Notes under the pieces: model-generated | What the model was told of the DNA's origin: nothing | Databases searched by the model: none | Seen by the model: the letters and a program-made list of their open reading frames with translations, nothing else | In this document: in pieces, positions 38,244 through 48,570 of the stretch | Position numbering within the stretch: position 1 is the first letter of the stretch | Layout of the letters: each line of letters starts with the position of its first letter | Assembly (NCBI GenBank): GCA_937944885.1 | Contig: CALFBB010000007.1 | Coordinates: forward strand, 1 to 64,000 | Direction: 5' to 3' | Source: an uncultured cyanobacterium | GTDB taxonomy: Bacteria; Cyanobacteriota; Cyanobacteriia; Thermostichales; Thermostichaceae | Length of the DNA stretch: 64,000 bases | Made by a program: the position numbers and the translations under genes

Positions 38244-38447
38244 ATGCGCATGTTTAAGATCACGGCCTGTGTGCCTAGCCAAACCCGGATTCGCACCCAA
38301 CGGGAGCTGCAGAATACCTTCTTCACCAAGTTGGTGCCCTACGATAACTGGTTTCGGGAACAGCAACGTATCCAAAAATCCGGTGGTCGCATTCTTAAGG
38401 TGGAATTGGCAACCGGTAAGCCCGGCATGGATGTAGGACTGCTGTAG
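38244..38447 (+). CDS. apcC: Phycobilisome core linker (7.8 kDa), ApcC
   Basis: 67 residues, exact length for ApcC. The sequence MRMFKITACVPSQTRIRTQR and VPYDNWFREQQRIQKSGGRI belongs to the CpcD-like linker domain that caps allophycocyanin core cylinders. The frame is open further upstream, but homology fixes the ATG at 38244. Third gene of the apc operon, separated by 165 bases containing a hairpin. Confidence 0.96.
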   Translation: MRMFKITACVPSQTRIRTQRELQNTFFTKLVPYDNWFREQQRIQKSGGRILKVELATGKPGMDVGLL

Positions 38448-38582
38448 TTTCCCTATTCTGTTCGCCTCTTCTCCTCAGATACTGGCAATAGCCCCTTTCA
38501 GATCCGGTATGTTCAGCTTCAAGGCCTTTTACCTTGAGGTTGGGGTAGCGGATCTGCTTGTTTCCTGGGGTGAGGATCCGAC

Positions 38583-39602
38583 ATGCTGTCCCCACCTGAG
38601 CCAATCATCACTGCTCATGAGCTGAACAAGGTTTACCCGGTGGCCATCAAGGAGCCGGGAGTTGTGGGTACCCTGCGTCATTTCTTTCGCCGTACCTATC
38701 GATACATCCCGGCGGTACAGTCGATGAGCTTTCAGATTCAGCCGGGGGAAGTGGTGGGGTTCTTGGGGCCAAATGGAGCGGGCAAAACCACCACCCTTAA
38801 GATGCTGACAGGGTTGATTCACCCTTCCGGTGGATCGGTGCAGGTGGTGGGGCACACACCCTATCGGCGGGAGGCGGAGTTTTTGCGCCAGATCACGCTG
38901 GTGATGGGGCAAAAGCAACAGTTGCTCTGGGATCTGCCGGCCATGGATTCCTTGCGAATCAATGCTGCGGTTTATGAGATCCCGGAAAAGGAGTTTCAGG
39001 GGCGGGTGAAGGAGTTAACGGAGCTTCTCAACCTAGAGGGCAAACTGACCCAACCGATGCGCAAGCTCTCTTTGGGGGAACGGATGAAAGCAGAGCTGCT
39101 GGCAGCTCTATTGCACCAACCGCAGATTTTATTTTTAGATGAGCCAACGCTGGGATTGGATGTAAATGCCCAGGCCGCTATGCGGCAATTTTTACGGGAT
39201 TACAACCGCCGCTACGGGGCAACGGTCCTTTTAACCAGTCACTACATGGCAGATATTACAGCTCTGTGTGAGCGGGTACTGGTGATCAATGCAGGGCAAC
39301 TGATTTACGATGGCGGCCTAGAGGAGTTACTGGAGCGATTTGCCCCCTATCGGGAGGTGAAGCTAGAGCTAGCCCAATCCTGTCCTCTTGCCCAACTGCA
39401 AACCTATGGGGAAGTGCAATCGGCTCGGGATCCAATAGTGACAGCAGGGTGTGAGGTGCGCCTTTGGGTGGATCGGCAGACCTTAACCCAAACGGTTGCC
39501 CGACTTTTGGCGGAGCTACCGGTGCTGGATCTAACGGTAACGGACCCGCCAATCGAAGAGGTGATCGGGCGGGTATTTCAGGCGGGGATCCCGACCCGTT
39601 AG
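38583..39602 (+). CDS. ABC-2-type transporter ATP-binding protein
   Basis: 339 residues. It has Walker [22 protein letters not shown] loop [18 protein letters not shown], signature [17 protein letters not shown], Walker [13 protein letters not shown] and H loop [10 protein letters not shown]. The signature LSLGER and the LWDLP segment are typical of the NatA/ABC-2 exporters widespread in cyanobacteria. A C-terminal domain of about 80 residues follows. Such ATPases pair with one or two ABC-2 permeases, usually encoded just downstream, but here the next gene is convergent leuA and the two stop codons overlap. The permease must be elsewhere. Confidence 0.9.
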   Translation: MLSPPEPIITAHELNKVYPVAIKEPGVVGTLRHFFRRTYRYIPAVQSMSFQIQPGEVVGFLGPNGAGKTTTLKMLTGLIHPSGGSVQVVGHTPYRREAEFLRQITLVMGQKQQLLWDLPAMDSLRINAAVYEIPEKEFQGRVKELTELLNLEGKLTQPMRKLSLGERMKAELLAALLHQPQILFLDEPTLGLDVNAQAAMRQFLRDYNRRYGATVLLTSHYMADITALCERVLVINAGQLIYDGGLEELLERFAPYREVKLELAQSCPLAQLQTYGEVQSARDPIVTAGCEVRLWVDRQTLTQTVARLLAELPVLDLTVTDPPIEEVIGRVFQAGIPTR

Positions 39603-41239
39603 ATTTTCTGGGTGGCAGCCTCCAGTTGCTCAGGGGTAGAGCGGGCAGCATGCAGAGCAGAGTAAAGCTTATTGAGGGCATTCATGTAAGCTTGGGCGGA
39701 GGCCACAATGATATCGGTACTGGCAGCATGACCGGAGAAAACCCGATCCTCGTGGCGCAAGCGAATGGTGACTTCCCCAATGGCGTCAATGCCGGCGGTA
39801 ACCGACTGAACGGAGAACTCGATCAACTTGTTGGGGATATTCACAATTCGGTTAATGGCCTTGTAAACGGCATCCACAGGACCAGTACCCACAGCTGCAT
39901 CGATGAGCTCCTGCCCATCCGGGGTGATCAGGCGTACCGTAGCAGTGGGGGCCTGCTTATCACCGCACACCACCTGCACATGCTCAAGACGGTACAGTTC
40001 TGGTACCGGGCGGGTCTCATCGTTAACAATGGCCTCCAAGTCCAGATCGGAAATTTCTTTTTTCTTATCCGCCAGTTCCTTGAAGCGAATGAAGGCTTTG
40101 TTGAGATCCTGCTCCGAGAGGTGAAAGCCCAACTCTTGTAAACGATTGCGGAAGGCATTGCGGCCCGAGTGCTTACCCAAAACCAAGGTGCTAGACTGCA
40201 AACCGATGGTCTGGGCATCCATAATTTCGTAGGTCTGACGGTTTTTGAGCATGCCATCCTGGTGGATGCCGGATTCGTGGGCAAAAGCATTGGAGCCGAC
40301 AATGGCTTTGTTGGGGGGCACCAGCATCCCGGTCAGGTTGGAAACCAGGCGGGAAGTGCGGTAGATCTCTTGAGTCTTGATGTGGGTGAGGGGTTTTTCC
40401 GAATCAACGGGCAAACCAAAATAAGGGTTGTAGTAGCTGCGCCGCACGTGCAAGGCCATCACCAATTCTTCCAAAGCGGTGTTGCCGGCCCGCTCACCAA
40501 TGCCGTTGACGGTCACCTCCACCTGCCGGGCACCTTGTTTGATGGCTTCCAGGAAGTTGGCTACCGATACCCCCAGATCGTCATGACCATGGACGGAAAG
40601 CACGGCCTGCTTAATGTTAGGGACGTTTTCTCGGATCCCTCTGATCAATTGGCCAAATTCTTCTGGCATCACGTAGCCAACTGTGTCCGGGATGTTGATG
40701 GTTTTGGCTCCGGCCCGGATCGCCGCTTCAATCACTTGGTAGAGAAATTCAGGATCAGAACGGGTAGCATCCATCATGGAGAATTCCACATCCTCTACAA
40801 AGGATCTGGCATAGGCCACCATCTCTTCGGCAATTTGCAGTACCTCAGCACGGGTCTTGCGCAACTGGTACTTGAGGTGAATATCGGAGGTGGAGATAAA
40901 GGTGTGGATACGGGGTTTAGCGGCGGGTTTAAGGGCCTCGGCGGCGGCTTCAATATCCGGCTTGAGGGCACGGGCCAAGCTGCAAATCACAGGACCATCT
41001 GGGGATCCCACCTGTTCGGCCACCTTCTGCACGGCTTCAAAGTCGCCAGGGCTGGCATAGGCAAAGCCGGCTTCGATGATGTCCACTCCCAGTCGAGCCA
41101 GCTGCCGGGCAATGGCCAGTTTCTCTTCGGTGTTGAGGGTGGCACCAGGACATTGCTCCCCATCTCGCAGGGTGGTATCGAAGATCAACACATGATCAAG
41201 GGCTTGGCCATCAAAAGAGGAAACCGCAGCAGAATCCAT
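39599..41239 (-). CDS. leuA: 2-isopropylmalate synthase
   Basis: 546 residues, full length. It condenses acetyl-CoA with 2-oxoisovalerate, the first committed step of leucine synthesis. The start region [20 protein letters not shown] is the diagnostic TLRDGEQ motif. The catalytic domain includes [20 protein letters not shown] and [20 protein letters not shown], both metal-binding signatures. The C-terminal regulatory domain ([30 protein letters not shown]) binds leucine for feedback inhibition. It stands alone here, with no leuB/C/D nearby. Confidence 0.97.
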   Translation of the reverse strand: MDSAAVSSFDGQALDHVLIFDTTLRDGEQCPGATLNTEEKLAIARQLARLGVDIIEAGFAYASPGDFEAVQKVAEQVGSPDGPVICSLARALKPDIEAAAEALKPAAKPRIHTFISTSDIHLKYQLRKTRAEVLQIAEEMVAYARSFVEDVEFSMMDATRSDPEFLYQVIEAAIRAGAKTINIPDTVGYVMPEEFGQLIRGIRENVPNIKQAVLSVHGHDDLGVSVANFLEAIKQGARQVEVTVNGIGERAGNTALEELVMALHVRRSYYNPYFGLPVDSEKPLTHIKTQEIYRTSRLVSNLTGMLVPPNKAIVGSNAFAHESGIHQDGMLKNRQTYEIMDAQTIGLQSSTLVLGKHSGRNAFRNRLQELGFHLSEQDLNKAFIRFKELADKKKEISDLDLEAIVNDETRPVPELYRLEHVQVVCGDKQAPTATVRLITPDGQELIDAAVGTGPVDAVYKAINRIVNIPNKLIEFSVQSVTAGIDAIGEVTIRLRHEDRVFSGHAASTDIIVASAQAYMNALNKLYSALHAARSTPEQLEAATQKI

Positions 41240-41253
41240 GACCGTAACCGGGA

Positions 41254-42195
41254 CTACGAAACGTCACTCCCTATTGTGACATTGCCTTGTCTTGGCTTCC
41301 TAGAGTTACTTCTAACTGGGCCAAATGGGGAGTAATCCGAGTCCTGCTTTGGAGGCAACTGGATTCCAAAGGCTTGGGATAGCAGCTGCCGGTATTCCCT
41401 TTCATCTTTGAGGGTGCGCTCCCGCCGTCCTGCAGCAGTAGTCTCGATCCACTTAAAAGCGGCGGAGCCATTGGCGCGGGCGGTGAGGGTGATTCGCCCC
41501 GCAGGAGTGGCTAGGGTACACAGACGGAGGCGAGTAAACATTGACTCGGGAGAAGTTTGGTGAAACCGACACATCGGCTCAAACTCCTGCAATTGACGGG
41601 GCATCCGATCCACCCGGAATAGGGTTTTCCAGGTTTGATCCGTTCGCGTCAGCGGTACGGAGCACCTTTGTTCCTGCTGCACCAGCCAGTAGCGAGGAGA
41701 AAATGGGGAGGGATCCCTTTCCTCCGACCCAGGGACACACCGATAGCACCCCTGCTCCTGGCTTTGAATCTGGGGATCCCCGAAGCGCAAAGGCTGCCGA
41801 AAGGAATCCCCGTAGCCCACATCCACCAGCCAAGCTTGGTCATCCAGAACCACTTGTAAAGCCAGGTGGTCAAATTCCGGTCCTAGACTACCATCGGCTC
41901 GGCTGACCTGTCCTGACAACAGCTGCACCGAATAGCCCAAGCGCATCAGGGCAGCCGCCAAGAGGCTATTCAACTCAAAGCAGAACCCACCCCGCCGCTC
42001 CACTACGATTTTCTGAAATAAAGGATCCCGTTCTAGGCGGATTGGACGACCCCAATGAATATCTAGGTTCTCAAAAGGCACCGTCAGCAGGTGGGCCAGA
42101 TGGATCTGCTGTAGGGTTTCTAGGGTGGGCTGGGTGGGGCCGTTGTACCCGATTCGGTCTAGGTAGGCTGTCAGCTGCCAAGGAGTGAGAGCTTC
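41254..42195 (-). CDS. nat: Arylamine N-acetyltransferase family protein
   Basis: 313 residues from the ATG at 42195; an in-frame ATG four codons earlier exists. The cysteine protease-like triad is complete: Cys in [20 protein letters not shown], His in [13 protein letters not shown] and Asp in [19 protein letters not shown]. The N-terminal segment [24 protein letters not shown] and [12 protein letters not shown] is typical. These enzymes acetylate arylamines or hydrazines from acetyl-CoA, and some act in natural product synthesis. The natural substrate is unknown. It lies 14 bases upstream of leuA in the same direction. Confidence 0.9.
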   Translation of the reverse strand, partial: EALTPWQLTAYLDRIGYNGPTQPTLETLQQIHLAHLLTVPFENLDIHWGRPIRLERDPLFQKIVVERRGGFCFELNSLLAAALMRLGYSVQLLSGQVSRADGSLGPEFDHLALQVVLDDQAWLVDVGYGDSFRQPLRFGDPQIQSQEQGCYRCVPGSEERDPSPFSPRYWLVQQEQRCSVPLTRTDQTWKTLFRVDRMPRQLQEFEPMCRFHQTSPESMFTRLRLCTLATPAGRITLTARANGSAAFKWIETTAAGRRERTLKDEREYRQLLSQAFGIQLPPKQDSDYSPFGPVRSNSRKPRQGNVTIGSDVS

Positions 42196-42289
42196 CATAG
42201 ACTCCATGCTAAGCCGAGAGACTTTGGATTTCTCTCAACTGTTTTTCCCCTAACTCGGGTCTAGCTCAGGATATCCATATCGGAAACTT

Positions 42290-43333
42290 TTAGGAAGTAT
42301 GACTGTGGCGATGGTGGAGATCGGGGAGGTGAGGATGACTGTGCACAAGGGGGCTGTGCTGATGTCGGTGCCGATGATAGGTGGAGGAGAGAAACTCAGA
42401 ATGAACATGCTCATGGTGCCCATCTCCATGATGGTGCCAATGCTCATGCTCGGTTGCCAAGTGTTCATGCTCGTGATCATGTTGATCCTGAAACAAAAGC
42501 CCTAGTGAAGCTGCAACCAGTCCCATTGAGATCAGCTGTTGAAAGGAAATCTTTTCTCCTAAAAGAAGTGTGGCAATCCCAATTCCAAAATAAGGGGAGG
42601 TGGAGAAGAGCAGTTGACTGCGGGTAGCCCCTAAACTCTGGGCAGCGATAATGTATAAAACAAGGCTTACACCATAAGAGATAATACCAATTCCTAGAGC
42701 AGATATCACTGTGAACCCACTCGCCTGCCAGGGTTCTAGGATCAGCCCAATACTGAGATTAATGGTGCCGGCTACTCCACCTTTCCAAAAGGTCACTTGG
42801 GTTGGTCTTAGCCCATCAATCAGTGCTGTCAAATTGTTGTCTATCCCCCAGCACAAGCAGGCCATAGCCACCCAAAAACCCGCCTGAAAACCAGCAGCTC
42901 CCTCTCCCCATGACAGAAGCAAAGAGGCCAAAAATAGGATCCCGGCTGCTGGCCACCCCAAACGTCCAAGCTGATCTCGAAAGAGAAAATGCCCCAAAAT
43001 GGCTGTTGCAAGCATCTCTAAAGGAAGCCAAAGTGCTACTGAAGCTGCAGAAGCCAACTGCAAGCCCAAAAGGAGAAAAACCGGCCCCAAAACTCCTCCA
43101 CAGAAAACCGCTCCAGCCAAGCGCTGGCAATTGCGTCGATCCACTTGTGGTAGAAGGTAGCAGGAAGGATCTCGCCAAAGGCTGGGAAGCATTCCCACTG
43201 CCGCCCCCAAGTAGAGGATCCCGGCCAATTGAAAGGGAGATAGCTCCTCCAACAACAGTTTGCTCGCCGGTGCAACCGCTCCGAAACAAGCTGCAGCAGC
43301 CAAAGCTAAAAACCCAGCATAGTGGTTTTTCAT
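42290..43333 (-). CDS. EamA/DMT-family transporter with histidine-rich tail
   Basis: 347 residues. The first ~280 form ten transmembrane helices in two EamA repeats: FLALAAAACFGAVAPASKLL, FQLAGILYLGAAVGMLPSLW and later GIGIISYGVSLVLYIIAAQS and FGIGIATLLLGEKISFQQLI. The last ~65 residues are highly histidine-rich (DQHDHEHEHLATEHEHWHHH, then RHRHQHSPLVHSHPHLPDLH). EamA proteins export amino acids, nucleotide-related compounds or other metabolites. A histidine tail like this is more usual in cobalt/nickel/zinc transporters and metallochaperones, so metal binding or metal efflux is plausible here. No metal regulator gene is adjacent. Confidence 0.88.
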   Translation of the reverse strand: MKNHYAGFLALAAAACFGAVAPASKLLLEELSPFQLAGILYLGAAVGMLPSLWRDPSCYLLPQVDRRNCQRLAGAVFCGGVLGPVFLLLGLQLASAASVALWLPLEMLATAILGHFLFRDQLGRLGWPAAGILFLASLLLSWGEGAAGFQAGFWVAMACLCWGIDNNLTALIDGLRPTQVTFWKGGVAGTINLSIGLILEPWQASGFTVISALGIGIISYGVSLVLYIIAAQSLGATRSQLLFSTSPYFGIGIATLLLGEKISFQQLISMGLVAASLGLLFQDQHDHEHEHLATEHEHWHHHGDGHHEHVHSEFLSSTYHRHRHQHSPLVHSHPHLPDLHHRHSHTS

Positions 43334-43335
43334 GA

Positions 43336-43353
43336 GAAGTTACGGAAGTTACA
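43336..43353. repeat. 9-bp tandem duplication
   Basis: GAAGTTACG at 43336-43344 is followed by GAAGTTACA at 43345-43353, one mismatch, just upstream of the EamA gene start. Confidence 0.85.
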
Positions 43354-43561
43354 ACCAAGCTGGCCAGAAGGAGGAGCCAATCCTTCCCAAACAGCCCTGC
43401 CCTCTCATTTAAGTAAGATAAACAAGGTCAACGTAACGGTGGACGATCCATCCAGAAGCGGGCCTGTTGTTGAGCCAAGCAGACGCAAGGTAGCCCAAAG
43501 GTTGAAAGCCGCCAATTCTGGATCACTCTAAGCTCTTTGCCACCTACCAGACTCCGTCACA

Positions 43562-43647
43562 ATGTTCCGTCCGTCGCGACAGCGATACGTAGCACCCTAC
43601 CCCGTCGGCGCAGCCTGCATAGAGGATGGTGCAGACCCTAGGTCGTG
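43562..43647. repeat. Diverged intergenic repeat, copy B
   Basis: This is the partner of the 29218-29295 repeat: two ordered blocks with 26 of 33 and 20 of 27 matching positions. It lies in a 560-base non-coding stretch (43334-43896) between the EamA gene and pnp, for which no gene could be read. Confidence 0.6.
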
Positions 43648-43896
43648 CAAAAGGTTGTGTAAAGTAACAGCGGGCAACACCCGGTTGGGCCTCAACTTGA
43701 ATTTTGTCCCTGAACATACTCCCTTATCTGCCGAAGACGAGCTGGTGTTCATCCCGCCGGTCAGCAGGGGTTAACTTTTGCCCAGCACAGAGCACCACAA
43801 GTCCCGTGCTTTGCTCGCTTAGCATCATCAGTGGAAGTATGTCTCGAGAGAGAATGCTACGATAGCGGCAAGAAAAAGAAGAAGGCGAAACGTTAC

Positions 43897-46035
43897 ATGG
43901 CAGAATACAACCGGTCAATTTCCTTTTATGGTCGGGAAATTGACATCAATATTGGCTTGATGGCCCCACAGGCAGGTTGTGGGATTTGGTTAACTTCGGG
44001 CGAAACTTCCATTTTGGTCACGGCTACGCGTCAGCCGGGCCGCCCTGGGATTGACTTTATGCCACTGCTAGTGGACTACGAAGAGCGTCTCTATGCTGCC
44101 GGGCGGATCCCAGGGGGGTATTTGCGGCGGGAGGGCCGCCCACCGGAGCGGGCTACCCTTATCTCTCGATTGATAGACCGACCCATCCGTCCTTTGTTCC
44201 CAGAATGGCTGCGGGATGATGTGCAGATCGTGGCAACAACTCTGTCGGTGGATGACACTGTGCCACCGGATGTGTTGTGCATTCTGGGAGCTTCTCTGGC
44301 CATTCGGGGTGCTCGGATCCCTTTCAATGGGCCTGTGGCGGCGGTGCGGGTAGGCTTGGTTAAGGATGAGTTCATCATTAACCCCACCTATGCTGAAATC
44401 GAAGCCGGGGATCTGGATTTGGTGGTGGCCGGCTGCGCAGATGGCGTGATCATGGTGGAAGCCGGGGCCAACCAGTTGCCGGAAAAAGACGTGATCGAGG
44501 CGATTGAATTTGGATTTGAAGCCATTCAAGAGTTGCTCAAGGCGCAAAACCAGGTTTTCCAAGACCTGAAGATGGAGCCTGTGGAGCTGCCCCCGCCGCC
44601 GAGAAATGAGGATCTGATTGCTTTTGTGGAGGAGCAGGTCCAGGCAGGGATCCAATCGATTTTGAAGCAATTTTTGGACAAGACCAACCGCGACCAGCAG
44701 CTTGAGGAACTCAAAGCCCAACTGGAAGCTCAGATCCAAGCCCGACCGGAAACGGATCCCTTGCGGCTTTACCTTCAGGAGAACCCGAAGGAATTGGATG
44801 CCGAGTTCAAATTGCTAACGAAAAAACTGATGCGCCAGCAGATCATCCAAGAGGGTGTACGGGTGGATGGGCGCAAGCTGGATGAAATTCGACCCATTTC
44901 CTGTCGGGTGGGCTTGATCCCACGGGTACATGGCAGTGCTCTGTTCAATCGCGGCTTGACCCAGGTGCTCTCCATTACCACCCTCGGTACCCCTGGTGAT
45001 GCGCAGGAGCTGGACGATTTGCACCCTAGCGACGAAAAACGCTACATGCACCACTATAACTTCCCGGCTTTCTCGGTGGGAGAGACGCGGCCCTCCCGCT
45101 CTCCAGGTCGGCGGGAGATTGGTCATGGGGCCTTGGCGGAGCGAGCTTTGCTGCCGGTGATGCCGGACAAGGACAGGTTTGCCTATGTGGTGCGGGTGGT
45201 ATCCGAGGTGCTCTCCTCCAACGGCTCAACTTCGATGGCATCCGTCTGTGGCTCCACCCTGTCTCTGATGGATGCTGGGGTACCGATCAAAGCCCCCGTG
45301 AGCGGGGTAGCTATGGGCCTGATCAAGGAAGGGGAGGAAGTGCGCATCCTTACCGATATTCAGGGCATTGAGGATTTCCTCGGTGATATGGATTTCAAGG
45401 TGGCGGGCACGCAAGCCGGGATCACCGCCCTGCAAATGGACATGAAGATTACCGGCATTACCGTCGATGTAGTGGAGCAAGCGGTAAACCAAGCCAAGGC
45501 CGGGCGGGAATTTATTCTCAGCAAGATGATGGAGGCGATCTCCGCTCCTCGTCCGCAGTTGGCCAGAACTGCGCCGCGTTTGCTCACCTTTAAGGTAGAT
45601 CCGGAAGATATCGGCAAGATCATCGGCCCTGGCGGCAAAATGGTTCGCAGCATTACGGAAGCGACAGGGGCCAAGATAGATATCAGTGATGATGGCACAG
45701 TTACGGTTTCTTCTGCAGTGGGTGGGCAAGCGGAAGCCGCTCAGCAGATGATCGAGAACCTGGTGCGGCGGGTACAGGAGGGGCAGGTGTACCTAGGCAA
45801 GGTGACCCGTATCATTCCTATCGGGGCGTTTGTGGAGTTTTTGCCCGGCAAAGAAGGCATGATCCACATTTCGCAACTGGCGGAATACCGGGTGGGCAAG
45901 GTGGAAGATGAAATCGCTGTGGAAGATGAGGTGGTGGTGAAGGTGCGCAGCATCGACCACAAGGGCCGCATCAACCTCACCCGTCTCGGTATTAGTCCTG
46001 AGGAAGCAGCTCAGGTACGCAACAACCACCGTTAA
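43897..46035 (+). CDS. pnp: Polynucleotide phosphorylase
   Basis: 712 residues from the ATG at 43897 ([20 protein letters not shown]); an in-frame extension to 43831 is not homologous. PNPase degrades RNA phosphorolytically 3' to 5' and adds heteropolymeric tails, the main polyadenylation activity in cyanobacteria. It has two RNase PH domains ([20 protein letters not shown] with [39 protein letters not shown] with [20 protein letters not shown]). A KH domain follows ([20 protein letters not shown]), then an S1 domain ([29 protein letters not shown]). The gene has a long non-coding leader, which can allow autoregulation. Confidence 0.97.
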   Translation: MAEYNRSISFYGREIDINIGLMAPQAGCGIWLTSGETSILVTATRQPGRPGIDFMPLLVDYEERLYAAGRIPGGYLRREGRPPERATLISRLIDRPIRPLFPEWLRDDVQIVATTLSVDDTVPPDVLCILGASLAIRGARIPFNGPVAAVRVGLVKDEFIINPTYAEIEAGDLDLVVAGCADGVIMVEAGANQLPEKDVIEAIEFGFEAIQELLKAQNQVFQDLKMEPVELPPPPRNEDLIAFVEEQVQAGIQSILKQFLDKTNRDQQLEELKAQLEAQIQARPETDPLRLYLQENPKELDAEFKLLTKKLMRQQIIQEGVRVDGRKLDEIRPISCRVGLIPRVHGSALFNRGLTQVLSITTLGTPGDAQELDDLHPSDEKRYMHHYNFPAFSVGETRPSRSPGRREIGHGALAERALLPVMPDKDRFAYVVRVVSEVLSSNGSTSMASVCGSTLSLMDAGVPIKAPVSGVAMGLIKEGEEVRILTDIQGIEDFLGDMDFKVAGTQAGITALQMDMKITGITVDVVEQAVNQAKAGREFILSKMMEAISAPRPQLARTAPRLLTFKVDPEDIGKIIGPGGKMVRSITEATGAKIDISDDGTVTVSSAVGGQAEAAQQMIENLVRRVQEGQVYLGKVTRIIPIGAFVEFLPGKEGMIHISQLAEYRVGKVEDEIAVEDEVVVKVRSIDHKGRINLTRLGISPEEAAQVRNNHR

Positions 46036-46101
46036 CCTGAGGTTTAGCCCCATCAGGTTGGAGGTCAGGGATCCCTTTATCGGCCTGTTCTAGGGGTGAA
46101 G

Positions 46102-48219
46102 ATGGCAAAAGAGATCATGCCTGACTCGATGCCAGGTCACATCAGTCATCCCCTTACTGCTCAGGATCACACCCCCGTCCTTCACCTTTCCCCCTCGCGG
46201 CGGCGACTGGGGTGGGCTTTGGCTTGGGGCTTAGGGTGGGCAACATTGCTCAATCTTTCCACCCAGCATCCTTTGTTGGTGCGGATGGAAAGCGACGCTC
46301 AGCAGTGGCTGTATGGCTGGCGGGGGCCCCAGACTCCCTCCCCAAACGTGGTGATCGTCGGCATTGATGGTCGTATACAAGGGCAGGGAGACAGTGGCGA
46401 TGGTCACCAGAATGTTGACTTTCTCCTGGAGCGGGCCAATTACGCGGGCCTAACCCTGCGCTTGCTGGAAGAGGCCAAAGCCAGAGTGGTGGTACTGAAT
46501 CTGCCCAGCAGTTTTGTAGTACCCCAAAATTTGGGCAATGAAAACCTAGATGCCCCGTTGCGTCAAGTGGTGCAGCGTTATCCGGATCGGCTAGTCTTGG
46601 CCACCCGCAGCAGTGAAAGCTTTCAACGGGCGGAGATCAGCATTTACAACCACTTCCTGCCCTTTTCTTCCTTGCGGCTGGAGTACTTGGTACCCCCGGA
46701 GCATGTGCAGGGGGTGGTGCAATATCGGGTGGATGGGGCTGGGATCCTGCGCAAAGCCCAACTGCGGGGGATCTATCTGCGTCGAGATAGCCAGCAAGAG
46801 CAGATGTTTGCTTCAGTGGAGGCCCTTGCCTTTGCCAAGTATGATCCAGAACAGGCCAGCCGCTGGTTTCGAGAACGGGGTTTGGGCCCGGTGCAATTCA
46901 ATCCCCTTGGATCCCAGCACGGCATCCCCATTATCCCGATTGAACAAGTCTGTCCTCCCGTCATCCTGCAGGTGGGAGCCGGGTCAGCCTCCCAAATTGT
47001 CAACCCTAGCCAAGCTTGCCTCAGCCAAGAAGGGATCCCTCCCCTGGATGCTGAGATTGCTGCTCAGCTGCAAGACAAAGTGGTGTTGGTGGGTTTTGTG
47101 GGGGGGTATCCGGAAACTTTTCCGGTGCGAACTGCCGATGGATCCCAGATTGCTGCAGTAGAGTTGCAAGCACAAATCCTCTCCAGCCTGCTGACCGGCG
47201 AAGTTTACCGGTCGATTCCCCCTAGCTGGGCAGCGGTGGTGGTGCTGCTCTTGGGGGGAGGTACCGGCCTGCTGCTGATGCCTTATCACCCCCATTTAAG
47301 ACTGAGTCGACAGAATTGGAAGCAGCAGCGGTTTCTCCTTTGGCCGGTTTTGCTGTTGCTTATCTACCAAGGTTGGGCCGTGGCACAGTTTTTGCTGTGG
47401 CGTTGGATTTGGCCCCTTGCCCTACCGGCTCTGGCCAGTGGCTTCACAGGGGTGAGCATGCTCTTGACCTTGATCATCCTGCAAAACCAGGAACGGCTGC
47501 TGGCCCAGCAACAGGAGCTAGAGCGCCTGCGCCGCGCCGAACAGGAAGCTGCCGTTGACCAGGCCCGCAAGTTGCTCTACCGCGTAGCCACCGACATTCA
47601 TGATCGGGAATTGCAAGAGCTGAAGGTGGTCATGGACGATTTGGAAAGCTTGCAGTGGCAACAGCAACAGGGAAAAGCCGTCAGCCCTGCTGCTTACGAT
47701 CGCCTACTCGAACAACTAGAAAGCATTGGGCGCGGTATCCGGGAACAACTCAACGATGTGCGTACTTTGGCCACCAAGCTACGCATCTCCCCCAGTTTGC
47801 GGGAGGGCTTGCACCGCGGCATTGAAACCTACTTAGACGAGCTGATCCAGACAGGCGGACTAACCCTTTCGGTAAAACGGCAACTGCAGCCCCTCAATGA
47901 GCCCAATACCAGTGAGTGGTTCGACCAACGGGAGGACATTTTGCGCTTTTTGCGAGAGGCCATCGGCAACGTCATTGCCCATGTACAGCCGCCTAAAGGG
48001 AATGCTTCCTTTGTAAGCGTATCCCTGGTACAAAGGGAGCACCACTGTTGTCTATCGGTTATCAACGATGGGGTGGAGTATTCCCCTAGCCCCGGCGGCG
48101 GTTACGGCAGCAAAGCTATGAATACCATTGCCCGCTATCTACCGAAGGGATCCTGGCACCGCACCCATACCCCAGAGGGCTATACCCAGGTTGAACTGCA
48201 CTGGGAAATGCCCCACTAG
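46102..48219 (+). CDS. CHASE2-domain sensor histidine kinase
   Basis: About 705 residues. One N-terminal transmembrane helix (LGWALAWGLGWATLLNLS) precedes an extracytoplasmic CHASE2 domain (PNVVIVGIDGRIQGQG to DKVVLVGFVGGYPETFPVRT). It is followed by three hydrophobic helices (WAAVVVLLLGGGTGLLL onward). A coiled coil leads to a dimerisation helix with the likely phosphoacceptor in RVATDIHDRELQELKVVMDD, of the HisKA_3/NarL-partner kind. The ATPase domain is recognisable (FLREAIGNVIAHVQPPKGNA, SVINDGVEYSPSPGGGYGSK) but its G box is unusual. No response regulator is adjacent. The start could also be a GTG six bases earlier. Confidence 0.85.
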   Translation: MAKEIMPDSMPGHISHPLTAQDHTPVLHLSPSRRRLGWALAWGLGWATLLNLSTQHPLLVRMESDAQQWLYGWRGPQTPSPNVVIVGIDGRIQGQGDSGDGHQNVDFLLERANYAGLTLRLLEEAKARVVVLNLPSSFVVPQNLGNENLDAPLRQVVQRYPDRLVLATRSSESFQRAEISIYNHFLPFSSLRLEYLVPPEHVQGVVQYRVDGAGILRKAQLRGIYLRRDSQQEQMFASVEALAFAKYDPEQASRWFRERGLGPVQFNPLGSQHGIPIIPIEQVCPPVILQVGAGSASQIVNPSQACLSQEGIPPLDAEIAAQLQDKVVLVGFVGGYPETFPVRTADGSQIAAVELQAQILSSLLTGEVYRSIPPSWAAVVVLLLGGGTGLLLMPYHPHLRLSRQNWKQQRFLLWPVLLLLIYQGWAVAQFLLWRWIWPLALPALASGFTGVSMLLTLIILQNQERLLAQQQELERLRRAEQEAAVDQARKLLYRVATDIHDRELQELKVVMDDLESLQWQQQQGKAVSPAAYDRLLEQLESIGRGIREQLNDVRTLATKLRISPSLREGLHRGIETYLDELIQTGGLTLSVKRQLQPLNEPNTSEWFDQREDILRFLREAIGNVIAHVQPPKGNASFVSVSLVQREHHCCLSVINDGVEYSPSPGGGYGSKAMNTIARYLPKGSWHRTHTPEGYTQVELHWEMPH

Positions 48220-48232
48220 GGAAGCTGTTGTT

Positions 48233-48454
48233 CTACTGACCTAGAGTTTGCAACCAGCCAATTAGAGAATTGCCCAGCAACGCTTCTGTCACGATTAAAG
48301 CCACAAACCCGATCATGGCCAACCGCCCGTTCAAGCGCTCTGCGTAGTCAGTAAAGCCTACACGAGGGGTGCTATCGACATACATTTCTGGCTCAATGGC
48401 GTAGTTGTTCAGACGGCCACCCTCTTCAACGACAACGGAGCGATATCTACTCAT
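48233..48454 (-). CDS. hli: High-light-inducible protein (one-helix Hlip)
   Basis: 73 residues with one chlorophyll-binding transmembrane helix. The motif FTDYAERLNGRLAMIGFVAL is the ExxNGRxAMxGF signature of light-harvesting-like proteins, with the E/N/R chlorophyll and carotenoid ligands. Hlips dissipate energy and carry chlorophyll during photosystem II assembly and repair. The ATG is preceded by AAGGAG at 6 bases. A strong-looking promoter overlapped by an HLR1-like element lies just upstream, consistent with RpaB control by light. Confidence 0.95.
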   Translation of the reverse strand: MSRYRSVVVEEGGRLNNYAIEPEMYVDSTPRVGFTDYAERLNGRLAMIGFVALIVTEALLGNSLIGWLQTLGQ

Positions 48455-48479
48455 GCTGTTCTCCTTTTTTCCTCCCTTA

Positions 48480-48519
48480 ACTATAGATCACTTTGCATAG
48501 AATTGTAAAGTTTTGTTTA
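48480..48519 (-). promoter_or_regulatory. hli promoter with HLR1-like element
   Basis: On the minus strand TTTACA (48509-48504) and TATAGT (48485-48480) form -35/-10 elements with an 18-base spacer. The -35 is part of TAAACAAA-AC-TTTACAAT (48519-48502), an HLR1-like direct repeat. The second half matches the (G/T)TTACA(A/T)(A/T) consensus fully; the first half has two mismatches. HLR1 is the RpaB binding site of cyanobacterial high-light genes. Confidence 0.55.
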
Positions 48520-48570
48520 CAGAACTGGACAGAGGGGGCTGGCCCTTGCGTTGCAGCAGACAAAAGTTGG

